DNA of 44,674 nt from a virus: the IMG/VR virus record IMGVR_UViG_3300017788_000045, positions 1 to 44,674 of that record; one strand, 5' to 3'. This document shows positions 7,576 to 15,456 of the stretch, piece by piece. Positions within the stretch are counted from its first letter, which is position 1; every line of letters starts with the position of its first letter. Under the pieces are notes generated by a model. It was given only the letters and a program-made list of their open reading frames with translations. It was not told the DNA's origin and made no database searches. The position numbers and the translations under genes were made by a program.

Positions 7576-8361
7576 ATGCCTTTACTTGCTGACTTTCCTG
7601 TAATTTTTGTACATTATCCAACCGGAGCAGGCGGATGGTTTTTTTCCAGCTTATTATACAATTGTTTTGATACCTCAGATCCTCTGCTATTCGATCAAGT
7701 GGGGTCTGGACATGCCAATAGGTCCATATCTTATACCACTAATTTTTATAAAGATTTCCTCCAAGAAGATCGAGGACTTGATATAATCTATGACAGAAAT
7801 TATGAAAATTTTACCAAATCACAGAGAGTAGATTATATAAGAAATAAACTGTTAGTGGCTCCCGATGCCGATATCAGCACACATGTGATTTCAATACATT
7901 GCAAGAATATTAACGTTTTTTTAGAAGCACTACCTTTGCTGAAAGTCGTCCAGATCAATATAACAGACGGCGATCTTCTAAGATGCACATATAATTATTT
8001 GTATAAAGTTTTATCTCAGACTCCGCTAAACTTTCATACGTTTTGTGAAGAACGTGGAATAACTGGCAGTGAACTAGAAATCGCTCGACAAAAAATACAA
8101 AACCTCAACAAAGAAAACATAGAATACTTTCGTTGGGTAATTCCTTTTATCCAAGAAACCAATCAAACGATTCCTAATGATGCAAAATTCGTTTCTAGGA
8201 TATATTCAATGATGTATGAAGATTATATGACGATAGATCCAGGAATCATGATGAAAGAAGTTTTAGATTTTGTTCAATGCGAATATGATCGAGATTTATT
8301 CGAAACAGCATGCGGCCACATTCTATCGTATAGGATGACCCAACCAATATTTCCAGAATGA
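7576..8361 (+). CDS. Sulfotransferase-like P-loop protein
   Basis: 261 residues from the ATG at 7576. The N-terminus 'PVIFVHYPTGAGGWFFSSLL' has the hydrophobic strand, Gly-rich loop and helix expected of a nucleotide/PAPS-binding loop at the start of sulfotransferase-like folds. A mid-protein strand 'HVISIHCKN' could hold the second site, but I see no clear 3'-phosphate-binding signature. It overlaps the next gene by 4 bases (ATGA) and opens the long plus-strand operon. If a true sulfotransferase, it would move sulfate from PAPS to a hydroxyl or amine; the assignment is fold-level only. Confidence 0.45.
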   Translation: MPLLADFPVIFVHYPTGAGGWFFSSLLYNCFDTSDPLLFDQVGSGHANRSISYTTNFYKDFLQEDRGLDIIYDRNYENFTKSQRVDYIRNKLLVAPDADISTHVISIHCKNINVFLEALPLLKVVQINITDGDLLRCTYNYLYKVLSQTPLNFHTFCEERGITGSELEIARQKIQNLNKENIEYFRWVIPFIQETNQTIPNDAKFVSRIYSMMYEDYMTIDPGIMMKEVLDFVQCEYDRDLFETACGHILSYRMTQPIFPE

Positions 8362-9494
8362 ACGTACTAATTTTAACTCCTGATCGCGTAGGATCAACTT
8401 TCTTACAGAGATTTATCACCATAATCATGCAGCAATATGATTACGGAAAACCTGTAATCAATCTACATGAGCTCACTAACGGAATTCAAAAAAATTACAG
8501 CGATCATTTTAAAATCGAGATGTTAGGTAAACCTCCTAAAGATGAATGGGGCTACCATCAGAAATTAGATGAAATAGTAGATCTATTGAAATCTGCAGAT
8601 CATTTTAAAACCAGCAGATTGGCTCTATACCATCTTAATAATCGTAAAGATTCGCTAGAAGATCAGTTGAGTTTTTACAAGTATCTCAATGATAATTTTT
8701 ACATTATTTCGGCTAAAAGGAAAAATCTTTTCGAACATGGGTTAAGTTGGTGCATAGTCAACGAATCGAAAAATCTAAATATTTTTAGCCACGAAGAAAA
8801 AATTAAAATATTTCAAGACATTTACAAAAGAGGAATATATGTAGACACAGAGGTAATGATCAATTATCTTGACAGATATCTGGAATATCTTGATTGGGTT
8901 AGGAATCATTTCAATGTCAGCACCTATTTTCATTATGAAAAAGACATGAATGATATTGAGAATTTCGTTCAACGACTCAATATATTCCCGCCTGATCAAG
9001 CTCCTGGGGGATGGGAAAGGATGTTCGGCGTTTCATGGAACGATTGGAATCGATGCCATTATTTGATCAGCGACATGAGCGGATTTTCTAAAAAAGTCGA
9101 AATGATCACTAACGAACCGAATAGCCCTCTTTTAGAAAATTTTACCGAAATAGATGAGTCAGCTATATTAAATAACCAGACTCCGTTGCCCGCTTTGTTA
9201 AAAAGAAATAGTTTAAGCGTTGATAATCAAAAATTTTTGCAAGAAAATATTAAAAAATATTCTGATATTTATTATCAAATTACTGATCTAGAAAGCGCAA
9301 AAGTTTTAACATCTGCCATGCCAATTAAATTGCAGACATTCGCAGAAAAGGCCATGCTAATCAAAAATTTTCCAGAATGCTTAGATGCATATAACAGTTG
9401 GTGCGACAAAAATCAAAAGGAAGGAAGATTAGACAAAGAAGGAATTTTGCAAGACGCGCTCAACGAACTGAAATTTTGGTATGGAAAGATCTAG
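8358..9494 (+). CDS. Sulfotransferase-like protein
   Basis: 378 residues. The N-terminus 'MNVLILTPDRVGSTFLQRFI' matches the 5'-phosphosulfate-binding loop pattern of sulfotransferases (strand, then R-x-G-S/T-T, then helix). A second element, 'FYIISAKRKNLFEHGLSW', resembles the 3'-phosphate-binding RxxNL...S motif. Both halves of a PAPS site are thus plausible in the right order. Related proteins occur in T4-like marine phages, usually unannotated. The gene overlaps both neighbours (4 and 14 bases). Acceptor unknown. Confidence 0.6.
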   Translation: MNVLILTPDRVGSTFLQRFITIIMQQYDYGKPVINLHELTNGIQKNYSDHFKIEMLGKPPKDEWGYHQKLDEIVDLLKSADHFKTSRLALYHLNNRKDSLEDQLSFYKYLNDNFYIISAKRKNLFEHGLSWCIVNESKNLNIFSHEEKIKIFQDIYKRGIYVDTEVMINYLDRYLEYLDWVRNHFNVSTYFHYEKDMNDIENFVQRLNIFPPDQAPGGWERMFGVSWNDWNRCHYLISDMSGFSKKVEMITNEPNSPLLENFTEIDESAILNNQTPLPALLKRNSLSVDNQKFLQENIKKYSDIYYQITDLESAKVLTSAMPIKLQTFAEKAMLIKNFPECLDAYNSWCDKNQKEGRLDKEGILQDALNELKFWYGKI

Positions 9495-10200
9495 ACTTTT
9501 TCTCGAATCGTACTCTGAAAAATTTTTTATTGAACTGGGCATAGATAGTTATGAGCAATGCCTCGATAAAGAATTGTTTAAAAACTATCCTTATCCTGTT
9601 TTTTACTTTTTTAATAAGCGAGGTTTCAGAGACGACGAGTGGTCTGAGGATTTGACTGACAAGATATGGTGCATAGGTGATAGTTTCACAGTGGGGTTGG
9701 GGCTTCAGTTTGAACATATATGGCCTAAATTAATTCCGAATTCTATCAATATCAGCTTGAACGGGGCTAGCAATGATTGGATTGCCAAGCAAGCTGTGTA
9801 TATTTTAGAAGAATTAAAACCTAGAGCTGTACTGATACAATGGAGTTATCTTCATCGGAGAGAAAGCAAAGACGAATCTAAAGATGACATCATGAGAATG
9901 ATGCATTATGACGAAAATGATCCCGATGATATCGAAAATTTTAAAAAGAATTTTCGTAGTATAAAAAAATATTTCGGAGTAGTTCCTATCATAGAATCTT
10001 TTATTCCTAAATTTCACAGCCTAGAATCCGATAACGATCAAGATATTTCAATATATAATTTTTTAAACGAAGAAAATGCTGATTTTTTTCCGGAAATTAT
10101 CCCAACTGATTTAGCTAGAGACGGTCATCATTACGGAAAAGAAACTTCACAGCAGTGTGCAAATGAGTACAAACGAAGATTAAAAAATTATGGATTGTGA
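9481..10200 (+). CDS. SGNH/GDSL-type hydrolase-like protein
   Basis: 239 residues. Block I is 'CIGDSFTVGLGL' (nucleophile Ser near residue 64), block III 'LNGASNDWI' supplies the Asn, and block V 'RDGHHYG' gives the Asp-x-x-His pair near the C-terminus. All core residues of an SGNH esterase/acyltransferase are therefore present. No signal peptide is visible, so it should act in the cytoplasm. Likely roles are adding or removing an acyl group, for example O-acetyl on a sugar; the substrate is not evident. It overlaps the preceding gene by 14 bases and the following by 11. Confidence 0.75.
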   Translation: MERSRLFLESYSEKFFIELGIDSYEQCLDKELFKNYPYPVFYFFNKRGFRDDEWSEDLTDKIWCIGDSFTVGLGLQFEHIWPKLIPNSINISLNGASNDWIAKQAVYILEELKPRAVLIQWSYLHRRESKDESKDDIMRMMHYDENDPDDIENFKKNFRSIKKYFGVVPIIESFIPKFHSLESDNDQDISIYNFLNEENADFFPEIIPTDLARDGHHYGKETSQQCANEYKRRLKNYGL

Positions 10201-10783
10201 GATCATAGAAAACAATAGAGAATTTAGATATATGATTTTTAAATCTAAATTTATAGAAGATAATTTATCTGATATCAAATATCAAACTAATGTAATTGCA
10301 GATGTATTGAAAGAAAGATTAAATTCCGAAAGCTCTGACGTTACTTGGCTGTATAAAAAATATAACATTTTTAATTATGCCTCGGGTAGCCCAGCATATT
10401 ATCAAATTTTTAAAGATGCTGTAAACTGTATCAAACAATATTGTACAGAATATTCGGCTCCTACATTTAATCTATGGATGAGAAATTGGTTGAATTTTCA
10501 CGAGTACGATGAGGTTTTAAAACTCCACGGCCATGATGTTACTTTTCACGGATATATATCGATAAACCCGCAATATACTGAAACGATTTTTGTCGATGAT
10601 TTAAATCAAGAAAGATATAAAATTGTTAACCGGGTCGGGCAAATTTATTTAGGACCCGGAAGAAGAAATCATTACGTGAAAAATATCAAAGAATATGAAG
10701 AAAAAAGAATTACGATAGGCATGGATCTAGAAACAAACATAGCGCCCGGTATTAATCTCGGTTGTTTACCGGTACTTATATAA
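10190..10783 (+). CDS. 2OG-Fe(II) oxygenase-like protein
   Basis: 197 residues. 'LWMRNWLNFHEYDEVLKLHG' leads to H113 and H115 (HGH), then 'GYISINPQYTETIF', 'GQIYLGPGRRNHYVKN' with H161, and R173 in 'KRITIGMDL'. This is the common phage TIGR02466-like layout. The ATG at 10190 lies inside the SGNH gene; an in-frame ATG at 10232 is an alternative and would lose only 14 residues. Its stop shares a base with the next start (TAATG). Confidence 0.75.
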   Translation: MDCEIIENNREFRYMIFKSKFIEDNLSDIKYQTNVIADVLKERLNSESSDVTWLYKKYNIFNYASGSPAYYQIFKDAVNCIKQYCTEYSAPTFNLWMRNWLNFHEYDEVLKLHGHDVTFHGYISINPQYTETIFVDDLNQERYKIVNRVGQIYLGPGRRNHYVKNIKEYEEKRITIGMDLETNIAPGINLGCLPVLI

Positions 10784-11346
10784 TGAAAATTACAAATTTT
10801 TTTCCGACGAGAATTCTAACTGATTTTAATCATGAATTCATTCCTAAACTCTTGCCCCTCTGCGACAAATATACAGCAATGACCGAAACCGACTTGTTAG
10901 GTGTAGGAAATTATCCATCGACATTAGCCAACGGAGATCTTAATCAACTTGTCAACGACGAACCAGCAGTAAAAGAATTTTTCGAGTACATGATAGAAAG
11001 CTATGCTCGACCGTTAATAGAAGCCAAAGGAGTTGAATTTGATAGATCGGTGTATAAGCCTTACGGGTTTTTCAGTTCAATGAAACGTCATGCATATTTG
11101 AGCAAGCATGCTCATCAATATTGCACCTTCAGTGGAACTTATTATCTAGATATAGGAAAAAATGTACCTGCATTAGTAATACATGATCCTAGACCCCATT
11201 CGAAATTTGATTTCAATCAGTTGCAGAGTCAAGTTATCGTAAATCCGCAAAACGGACTTTTTATTATGTGGGATTTTTATGTCGAGCACGAAGTTTTTCA
11301 AAAGACCAACGACGAATCACGTAAAGTCTTTTCTTTTAACATCTAG
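10783..11346 (+). CDS. 2OG-Fe(II) oxygenase-like protein
   Basis: 187 residues from the ATG at 10783, chosen because it forms a TAATG junction with the upstream stop; an earlier in-frame ATG at 10762 would overlap by 22 bases. Motifs: 'YLSKHAHQYCTFSGTYYLDI' with H109 and H111, 'NGLFIMWDFYVEHEV' with H169, and R180 in 'ESRKVFSFNI'. TIGR02466-like. It immediately precedes the halogenase, 8 bases away, so the two are probably co-expressed. Confidence 0.8.
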   Translation: MKITNFFPTRILTDFNHEFIPKLLPLCDKYTAMTETDLLGVGNYPSTLANGDLNQLVNDEPAVKEFFEYMIESYARPLIEAKGVEFDRSVYKPYGFFSSMKRHAYLSKHAHQYCTFSGTYYLDIGKNVPALVIHDPRPHSKFDFNQLQSQVIVNPQNGLFIMWDFYVEHEVFQKTNDESRKVFSFNI

Positions 11347-11354
11347 GATTATCA

Positions 11355-12965
11355 ATGAATATAAAAAAATTAACTATCATAGGCGGGGGATCGTCTGGGT
11401 GGATGGCAGCTTCTACTATCGTAAAATTATGTCCGCATATTGATGTACATATCGTGGAATCTAAAAATTATCCAACTATAGGAGTGGGAGAATCAACACT
11501 AGGACATATAAACAGATGGTTATCTATGCTCGATATCACCGACGACATGTGGATGAAGGATTGTAAAGCCACATATAAAAATACTATTAGATTTACGAAT
11601 TTTAGACAAAATGACGGCTCATATTTTGAATATCCCTTTGGCGATTGGGATCCGGCATACAAACACAATGGCATAAACAGTTGGTCTGAGATCGCTGCGG
11701 CTTTTCCGGAAGAATTTCCTCCTCAAACGTTTGCTGAATTTATGAATACCAGTAATACTTTCTTAGCCAAGCACAATAGACAGACCAAAAACGAAGATGG
11801 TATATTAAGACATTTTAATTTCCAGTTTGACACAGCATATCACATGGATGCTACAGCATTCGGACAATGGTTAAAACACAAGTATGCATTGCCTCGAGGA
11901 GTTAATCTTATACAAAACGATATCGTATCATGCGAAAAAGATGACGACGGCAATATCGTTAAAATAATCTGCGAAGATGGCCTGGTACTAGAATCCGACC
12001 TTTGGATAGATTGCACTGGATTTAAATCTTTGTTATTAGAACAGTGGATGGGACAGAAATTTATAGATTTCAAAAATCAATTAGCCAATGACAGCGCCTG
12101 GGCCGGTCCTATACAGATAGAAGATCGAATCAACGAAATACAAAATACCACGAATTGCACGGCACTAGGAAATGGATGGGTATGGAATACTCCTTTATGG
12201 TCTAGGATCGGGACCGGTTATGTTTTTTCTAGCAAGTTTACTGATAAAGATTCTGCTCTAAAAGAATTTAAAACGCATCTAAAAACAAAATACGGAGAAG
12301 AACGAGTTGAAAATACTGATTTTCGACACATAGATATTAAACACGGATATCGAGAAAAATGTTGGGTAAAGAACGTTGTAGGAATCGGTCTGTCTTACGG
12401 CTTTATAGAACCATTAGAATCCACCGGATTGCTGACCACTCATGAAAATTTGATTAGATTGTCAGATATATTAAATCGTCGAAACGGATATGTATCATAT
12501 TCTGAAAAACAAGGATTTAATTTTACGGTAGAAAACATCTTGTTAGGGTTTAGAGATTTTGTATCCATGCATTATGCGTTTTCTACGAGAACAGATACTC
12601 CCTATTGGAGATGGTGTACACAGGAAAATGATTATCGACCAGAAATCTTTGACAGGCATGTTTTAAAAGAGGGAGGATGGGTTACTATTTTAAGTAATTT
12701 AACTTTAACAAATACGTATCCAGATAATATGCCTGGAGCTACGTTTATTACAGCCGGTCTAGGAATTAAATCGGTATCTACAAAAGAAATAACTGAAACT
12801 ATTTTTAAATTGTACAAGATGGATATAAATCTCTTAGAAGAAGAAAAACAAAAATACTACGAATACAGAAATAATGTAGAAACATATATTAAAACATTAC
12901 CGACCCACTATCAATTTTTGCTGGATAATATCTACGGCGAAGATGAATATGCAAAAAAAATATAA
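11355..12965 (+). CDS. Flavin-dependent halogenase (tryptophan-halogenase family)
   Basis: 536 residues, normal family length. FAD-binding GGGSSGW at 10-16; 'IGVGEST' at 42-48; 'CKATYKNTIRF', where K75 aligns with the catalytic lysine that forms the halogenating chloramine (K79 in PrnA/RebH); the family WxWxIP motif is present as WVWNTP at 265-270, with Thr for Ile; and 'GLSYGFIEPLESTG' near 335-348. These enzymes use FADH2, O2 and halide to halogenate electron-rich substrates. A viral member, VirX1 of cyanophage Syn10, has been reported to iodinate diverse substrates. No flavin reductase is visible here, so reduced flavin would come from the host. AGGA precedes the ATG; the gene overlaps the next by 23 bases. 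Confidence 0.9.
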   Translation: MNIKKLTIIGGGSSGWMAASTIVKLCPHIDVHIVESKNYPTIGVGESTLGHINRWLSMLDITDDMWMKDCKATYKNTIRFTNFRQNDGSYFEYPFGDWDPAYKHNGINSWSEIAAAFPEEFPPQTFAEFMNTSNTFLAKHNRQTKNEDGILRHFNFQFDTAYHMDATAFGQWLKHKYALPRGVNLIQNDIVSCEKDDDGNIVKIICEDGLVLESDLWIDCTGFKSLLLEQWMGQKFIDFKNQLANDSAWAGPIQIEDRINEIQNTTNCTALGNGWVWNTPLWSRIGTGYVFSSKFTDKDSALKEFKTHLKTKYGEERVENTDFRHIDIKHGYREKCWVKNVVGIGLSYGFIEPLESTGLLTTHENLIRLSDILNRRNGYVSYSEKQGFNFTVENILLGFRDFVSMHYAFSTRTDTPYWRWCTQENDYRPEIFDRHVLKEGGWVTILSNLTLTNTYPDNMPGATFITAGLGIKSVSTKEITETIFKLYKMDINLLEEEKQKYYEYRNNVETYIKTLPTHYQFLLDNIYGEDEYAKKI

Positions 12966-13719
12966 AAATCTCTATGCTAACGGCGATTCTTTTGTGTTTG
13001 GAATGGAAAGCATAGAGGATTGCTCGACCGTAGAAGAAAATAAAAATTATTCTTTTCCCAAGTATCTATCTAATTTGCTAGATTGCGATTCATATATCAA
13101 TAACTCTTATTGCGGTGCATCTAACGATTTTATTTTTAGGCAAACTGTATTTGATGTCGTAAATGAAAATTTTGTTCCCAGCGAAACTTTCGTGATAATA
13201 GGGTGGACCAGTTTAAATAGGATAGATGTAGGCAGCCAAGGATATCTCGATCAGCTTCCTGAATTTTTAATATCTAAAGACGGTCCTTTAGGCCAATCAG
13301 CGCCAAAAGAACACAAGGATTACGGTATCATGTTTGTAAATCCGGGTTGGGATCTATCGTTTAAAAAAGATGACATAACAATCAATCCAGGCAAGGAAAT
13401 CGTAGATTGGTGTACGAAATATCTATGGACAGATCAGTTGCAGGTTCCTCTTATAGAATCTAAAATGATCAGCCTTCATTATATGCTGGAATACCTAGGA
13501 TACGATCATCTATTTGTTAATACCGTGTCAAATCTACCATTTACAAAACATATAGATATAAACTGCAAAAATTTTTATGATTTAGATAGAGATTCTTTTT
13601 TCCAATGGTCGATAAAAAATTTTTCAAAACACCATCGACGCTGGAATCATTTTGGCCATACAGCGCATAATGAATATGCTAAAAAACTATATGAACATAT
13701 CTCTAAGCAGTTCAAATAA
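12943..13719 (+). CDS. SGNH-like protein, tandem copy 1
   Basis: 258 residues. Block I 'YANGDSFVFGMES' and block III 'NSYCGASNDFIFR' are clear, and 'VIIGWTSLNR' follows as the next core strand. At the C-terminus 'RWNHFGHTAHNEYAKKL' aligns with 'KNHFDEIPHKDYADLLL' of the next gene: the His is kept but the Asp position is Gly. Hydrolase activity is therefore uncertain. It begins inside the end of the halogenase gene; ATG 12949 is a possible alternative start. Confidence 0.65.
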   Translation: MNMQKKYKNLYANGDSFVFGMESIEDCSTVEENKNYSFPKYLSNLLDCDSYINNSYCGASNDFIFRQTVFDVVNENFVPSETFVIIGWTSLNRIDVGSQGYLDQLPEFLISKDGPLGQSAPKEHKDYGIMFVNPGWDLSFKKDDITINPGKEIVDWCTKYLWTDQLQVPLIESKMISLHYMLEYLGYDHLFVNTVSNLPFTKHIDINCKNFYDLDRDSFFQWSIKNFSKHHRRWNHFGHTAHNEYAKKLYEHISKQFK

Positions 13720-14476
13720 AATTCTCTATGCTAATGGTGATTCTTTCGTATTTGGAATGGAGATACTCGGCAACGACGATCGAAATTTCGAAAACAAAAA
13801 TAAATCTTTCGCAGCCCATCTTGCCAATTCATTGGGCAGAACGTTGATTAATAATTCTTATAATTCTTGCACTAATGATTTTATTTTTAGAAAAACCATA
13901 ATAGATCTAGAAAATTTTATCAAAGAGGGAACGAAACCGGATGATATTTTTGTAGTAATAGGTTGGACAGCATTACATAGAGAAGAAATCGTAGCTAGGC
14001 ATGTACTGGATTATTATCATGCAGGCAAGGCCTATAAGTTTAAATCGGACAGCCAAGAACATACTGATTTTGGAACTTTTTTTATTAGCCCGAGCCACAG
14101 CCAAAAAATGAGAATCGTGGCCAATGGCACTGTACAAACCATCGATATAGTCAAAGATGCCGCAGAATTTTGTTCTATGTTTTTTTGGGAAGATGATTTC
14201 CAGCAAGAAAAAGCAGAATCAAAAATTTTAGCTCTGCAGAACTATTTAGAACACAAAGGATTCAGATATCTTTTCGTTAATACCTGTGGCACATACAAAG
14301 AATTTAAGTTAATAGATCATACGAATCCTAGAATTTTTTCTTTTGCACACAGTTTCTTCGAATGGGGTAAAGAAAAATATCCAAAAAATATAAGATTAAA
14401 AAATCATTTTGACGAAATCCCGCACAAGGATTATGCAGACCTTTTGCTTGACTACATAACCAAGAACAGCTTATAA
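13691..14476 (+). CDS. SGNH-like protein, tandem copy 2
   Basis: 261 residues from the ATG at 13691, which gives the N-terminus most like copy 1 (short tail, then 'ILYANGDSFVFGMEI'); an ATG at 13652 would add 13 residues inside copy 1. Block III reads 'NSCTNDFIF', with Gly-Ala replaced by Cys-Thr, and 'VVIGWTALHR' follows. The C-terminal 'HFDEIPH' keeps both Asp and His. The two copies are collinear, indicating tandem duplication and divergence. Function unknown beyond the fold; it is the last gene of the long plus-strand operon. Confidence 0.65.
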   Translation: MNISLSSSNKILYANGDSFVFGMEILGNDDRNFENKNKSFAAHLANSLGRTLINNSYNSCTNDFIFRKTIIDLENFIKEGTKPDDIFVVIGWTALHREEIVARHVLDYYHAGKAYKFKSDSQEHTDFGTFFISPSHSQKMRIVANGTVQTIDIVKDAAEFCSMFFWEDDFQQEKAESKILALQNYLEHKGFRYLFVNTCGTYKEFKLIDHTNPRIFSFAHSFFEWGKEKYPKNIRLKNHFDEIPHKDYADLLLDYITKNSL

Positions 14477-14490
14477 TCATTAAAACAGCA

Positions 14491-14498
14491 TATAAATA
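14491..14498 (+). promoter_or_regulatory. Consensus T4 late promoter TATAAATA
   Basis: A perfect T4-type late octamer in the 47-bp gap after the SGNH pair. The 25-nt leader to the ATG at 14524 carries AAAGGA, so this is the class with a ribosome-binding site. Confidence 0.8.
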
Positions 14499-14523
14499 TC
14501 TACCTGAAGGGCAAAGGAATAAT

Positions 14524-15447
14524 ATGAAAAAAGTGTTTTTTATTAATGGAGGTGCAGGTAGAGTTATAGCCAGCATACCTTCTCTAGAAGAATCGGAAAA
14601 ACGAGGAGAATTAGCGGGAATAGTCTGTGAGGGAGGTATGGAATTTTATCTAGGCCATCCTACTCTACAAGATAAAGCGTTTGACGTAAATCATAAAGGA
14701 CTGTTCGACCTCATCATAAAAAATAATATTTGTGTTAGTCCTGAACCTTACAGGGATATTGAATACTATAATCAGCGATCGAGCCTACAACACAGTTTTT
14801 GGTTTGAGATCGTAGGTGAAAGAAATAATAAAAATCATAAACCTAATATCTTTTTGAATAAACAAGAAGAAATGACTGCTATAGATATATTAGGGCAGGT
14901 AAGATCTCAGCATCAAAAAGAAAAAACCATAGTTATACAGCCATTTGGAAGAAGCAGCCAAATGGGAGCAGGTATCGTATACGATGGCAGCACTAGAAGC
15001 CTCGAACAATCTACCTTTATTGATCTAGTCGGCGAACTTTCCAAAGAATATAACATCATTTATATGGGTGAACATAAGTTAGAAGTGGTAAATCTTCCTA
15101 TTTTCCAACCTAACGATATTATGCCGTTGAGAAATTGGGCAGCGATCATCGAGGCCTCAGACTATTTCATTGGCTGCGACAGCGTAGGTCAACACATCGC
15201 TTATGCGTTTGATAAGCCAGGAACAGTTATCTGCGGATCAACTTTCCCTATAAACACAACTTATCCAGAACATTTCAACATCATCGAAAAGAAAGATTCT
15301 CAACGAGCTTATAGTCCTATCAGAATAGCAGGTTTCGGTTGCGAGGAAGCTGATCGGCTGAATGATATGCTAATGACTTTTGATAAAGATGAACTCAAAA
15401 TCATCATCCAGAGCATCAAAGATCATATCAAGAAAACAACAAAATAA
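14524..15447 (+). CDS. GT9-like glycosyltransferase (heptosyltransferase fold)
   Basis: 307 residues. 'KVFFINGGAGRVIASIPSLE' is the N-terminal Rossmann start of a GT-B enzyme. 'KTIVIQPFGRSS' opens the second domain, and 'ASDYFIGCDSVGQHIAYAF' followed by 'PGTVICGST' matches the nucleotide-sugar site of glycosyltransferase family 9, where a D-S-x-x-x-H pattern is typical. GT9 enzymes transfer heptose or related sugars to LPS core. The gene has its own late promoter and lies 9 bases before the carbamoyltransferase, so the two likely act on the same sugar. The donor is not predictable. Confidence 0.65.
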   Translation: MKKVFFINGGAGRVIASIPSLEESEKRGELAGIVCEGGMEFYLGHPTLQDKAFDVNHKGLFDLIIKNNICVSPEPYRDIEYYNQRSSLQHSFWFEIVGERNNKNHKPNIFLNKQEEMTAIDILGQVRSQHQKEKTIVIQPFGRSSQMGAGIVYDGSTRSLEQSTFIDLVGELSKEYNIIYMGEHKLEVVNLPIFQPNDIMPLRNWAAIIEASDYFIGCDSVGQHIAYAFDKPGTVICGSTFPINTTYPEHFNIIEKKDSQRAYSPIRIAGFGCEEADRLNDMLMTFDKDELKIIIQSIKDHIKKTTK

Positions 15448-15456
15448 GGAAATCGC

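Noticed and set aside
10762-10782. Upstream ATG for the oxygenase at 10783
   Set aside because: It adds seven residues overlapping the previous gene; the TAATG junction at 10783 fits the coupling pattern of neighbouring genes better.
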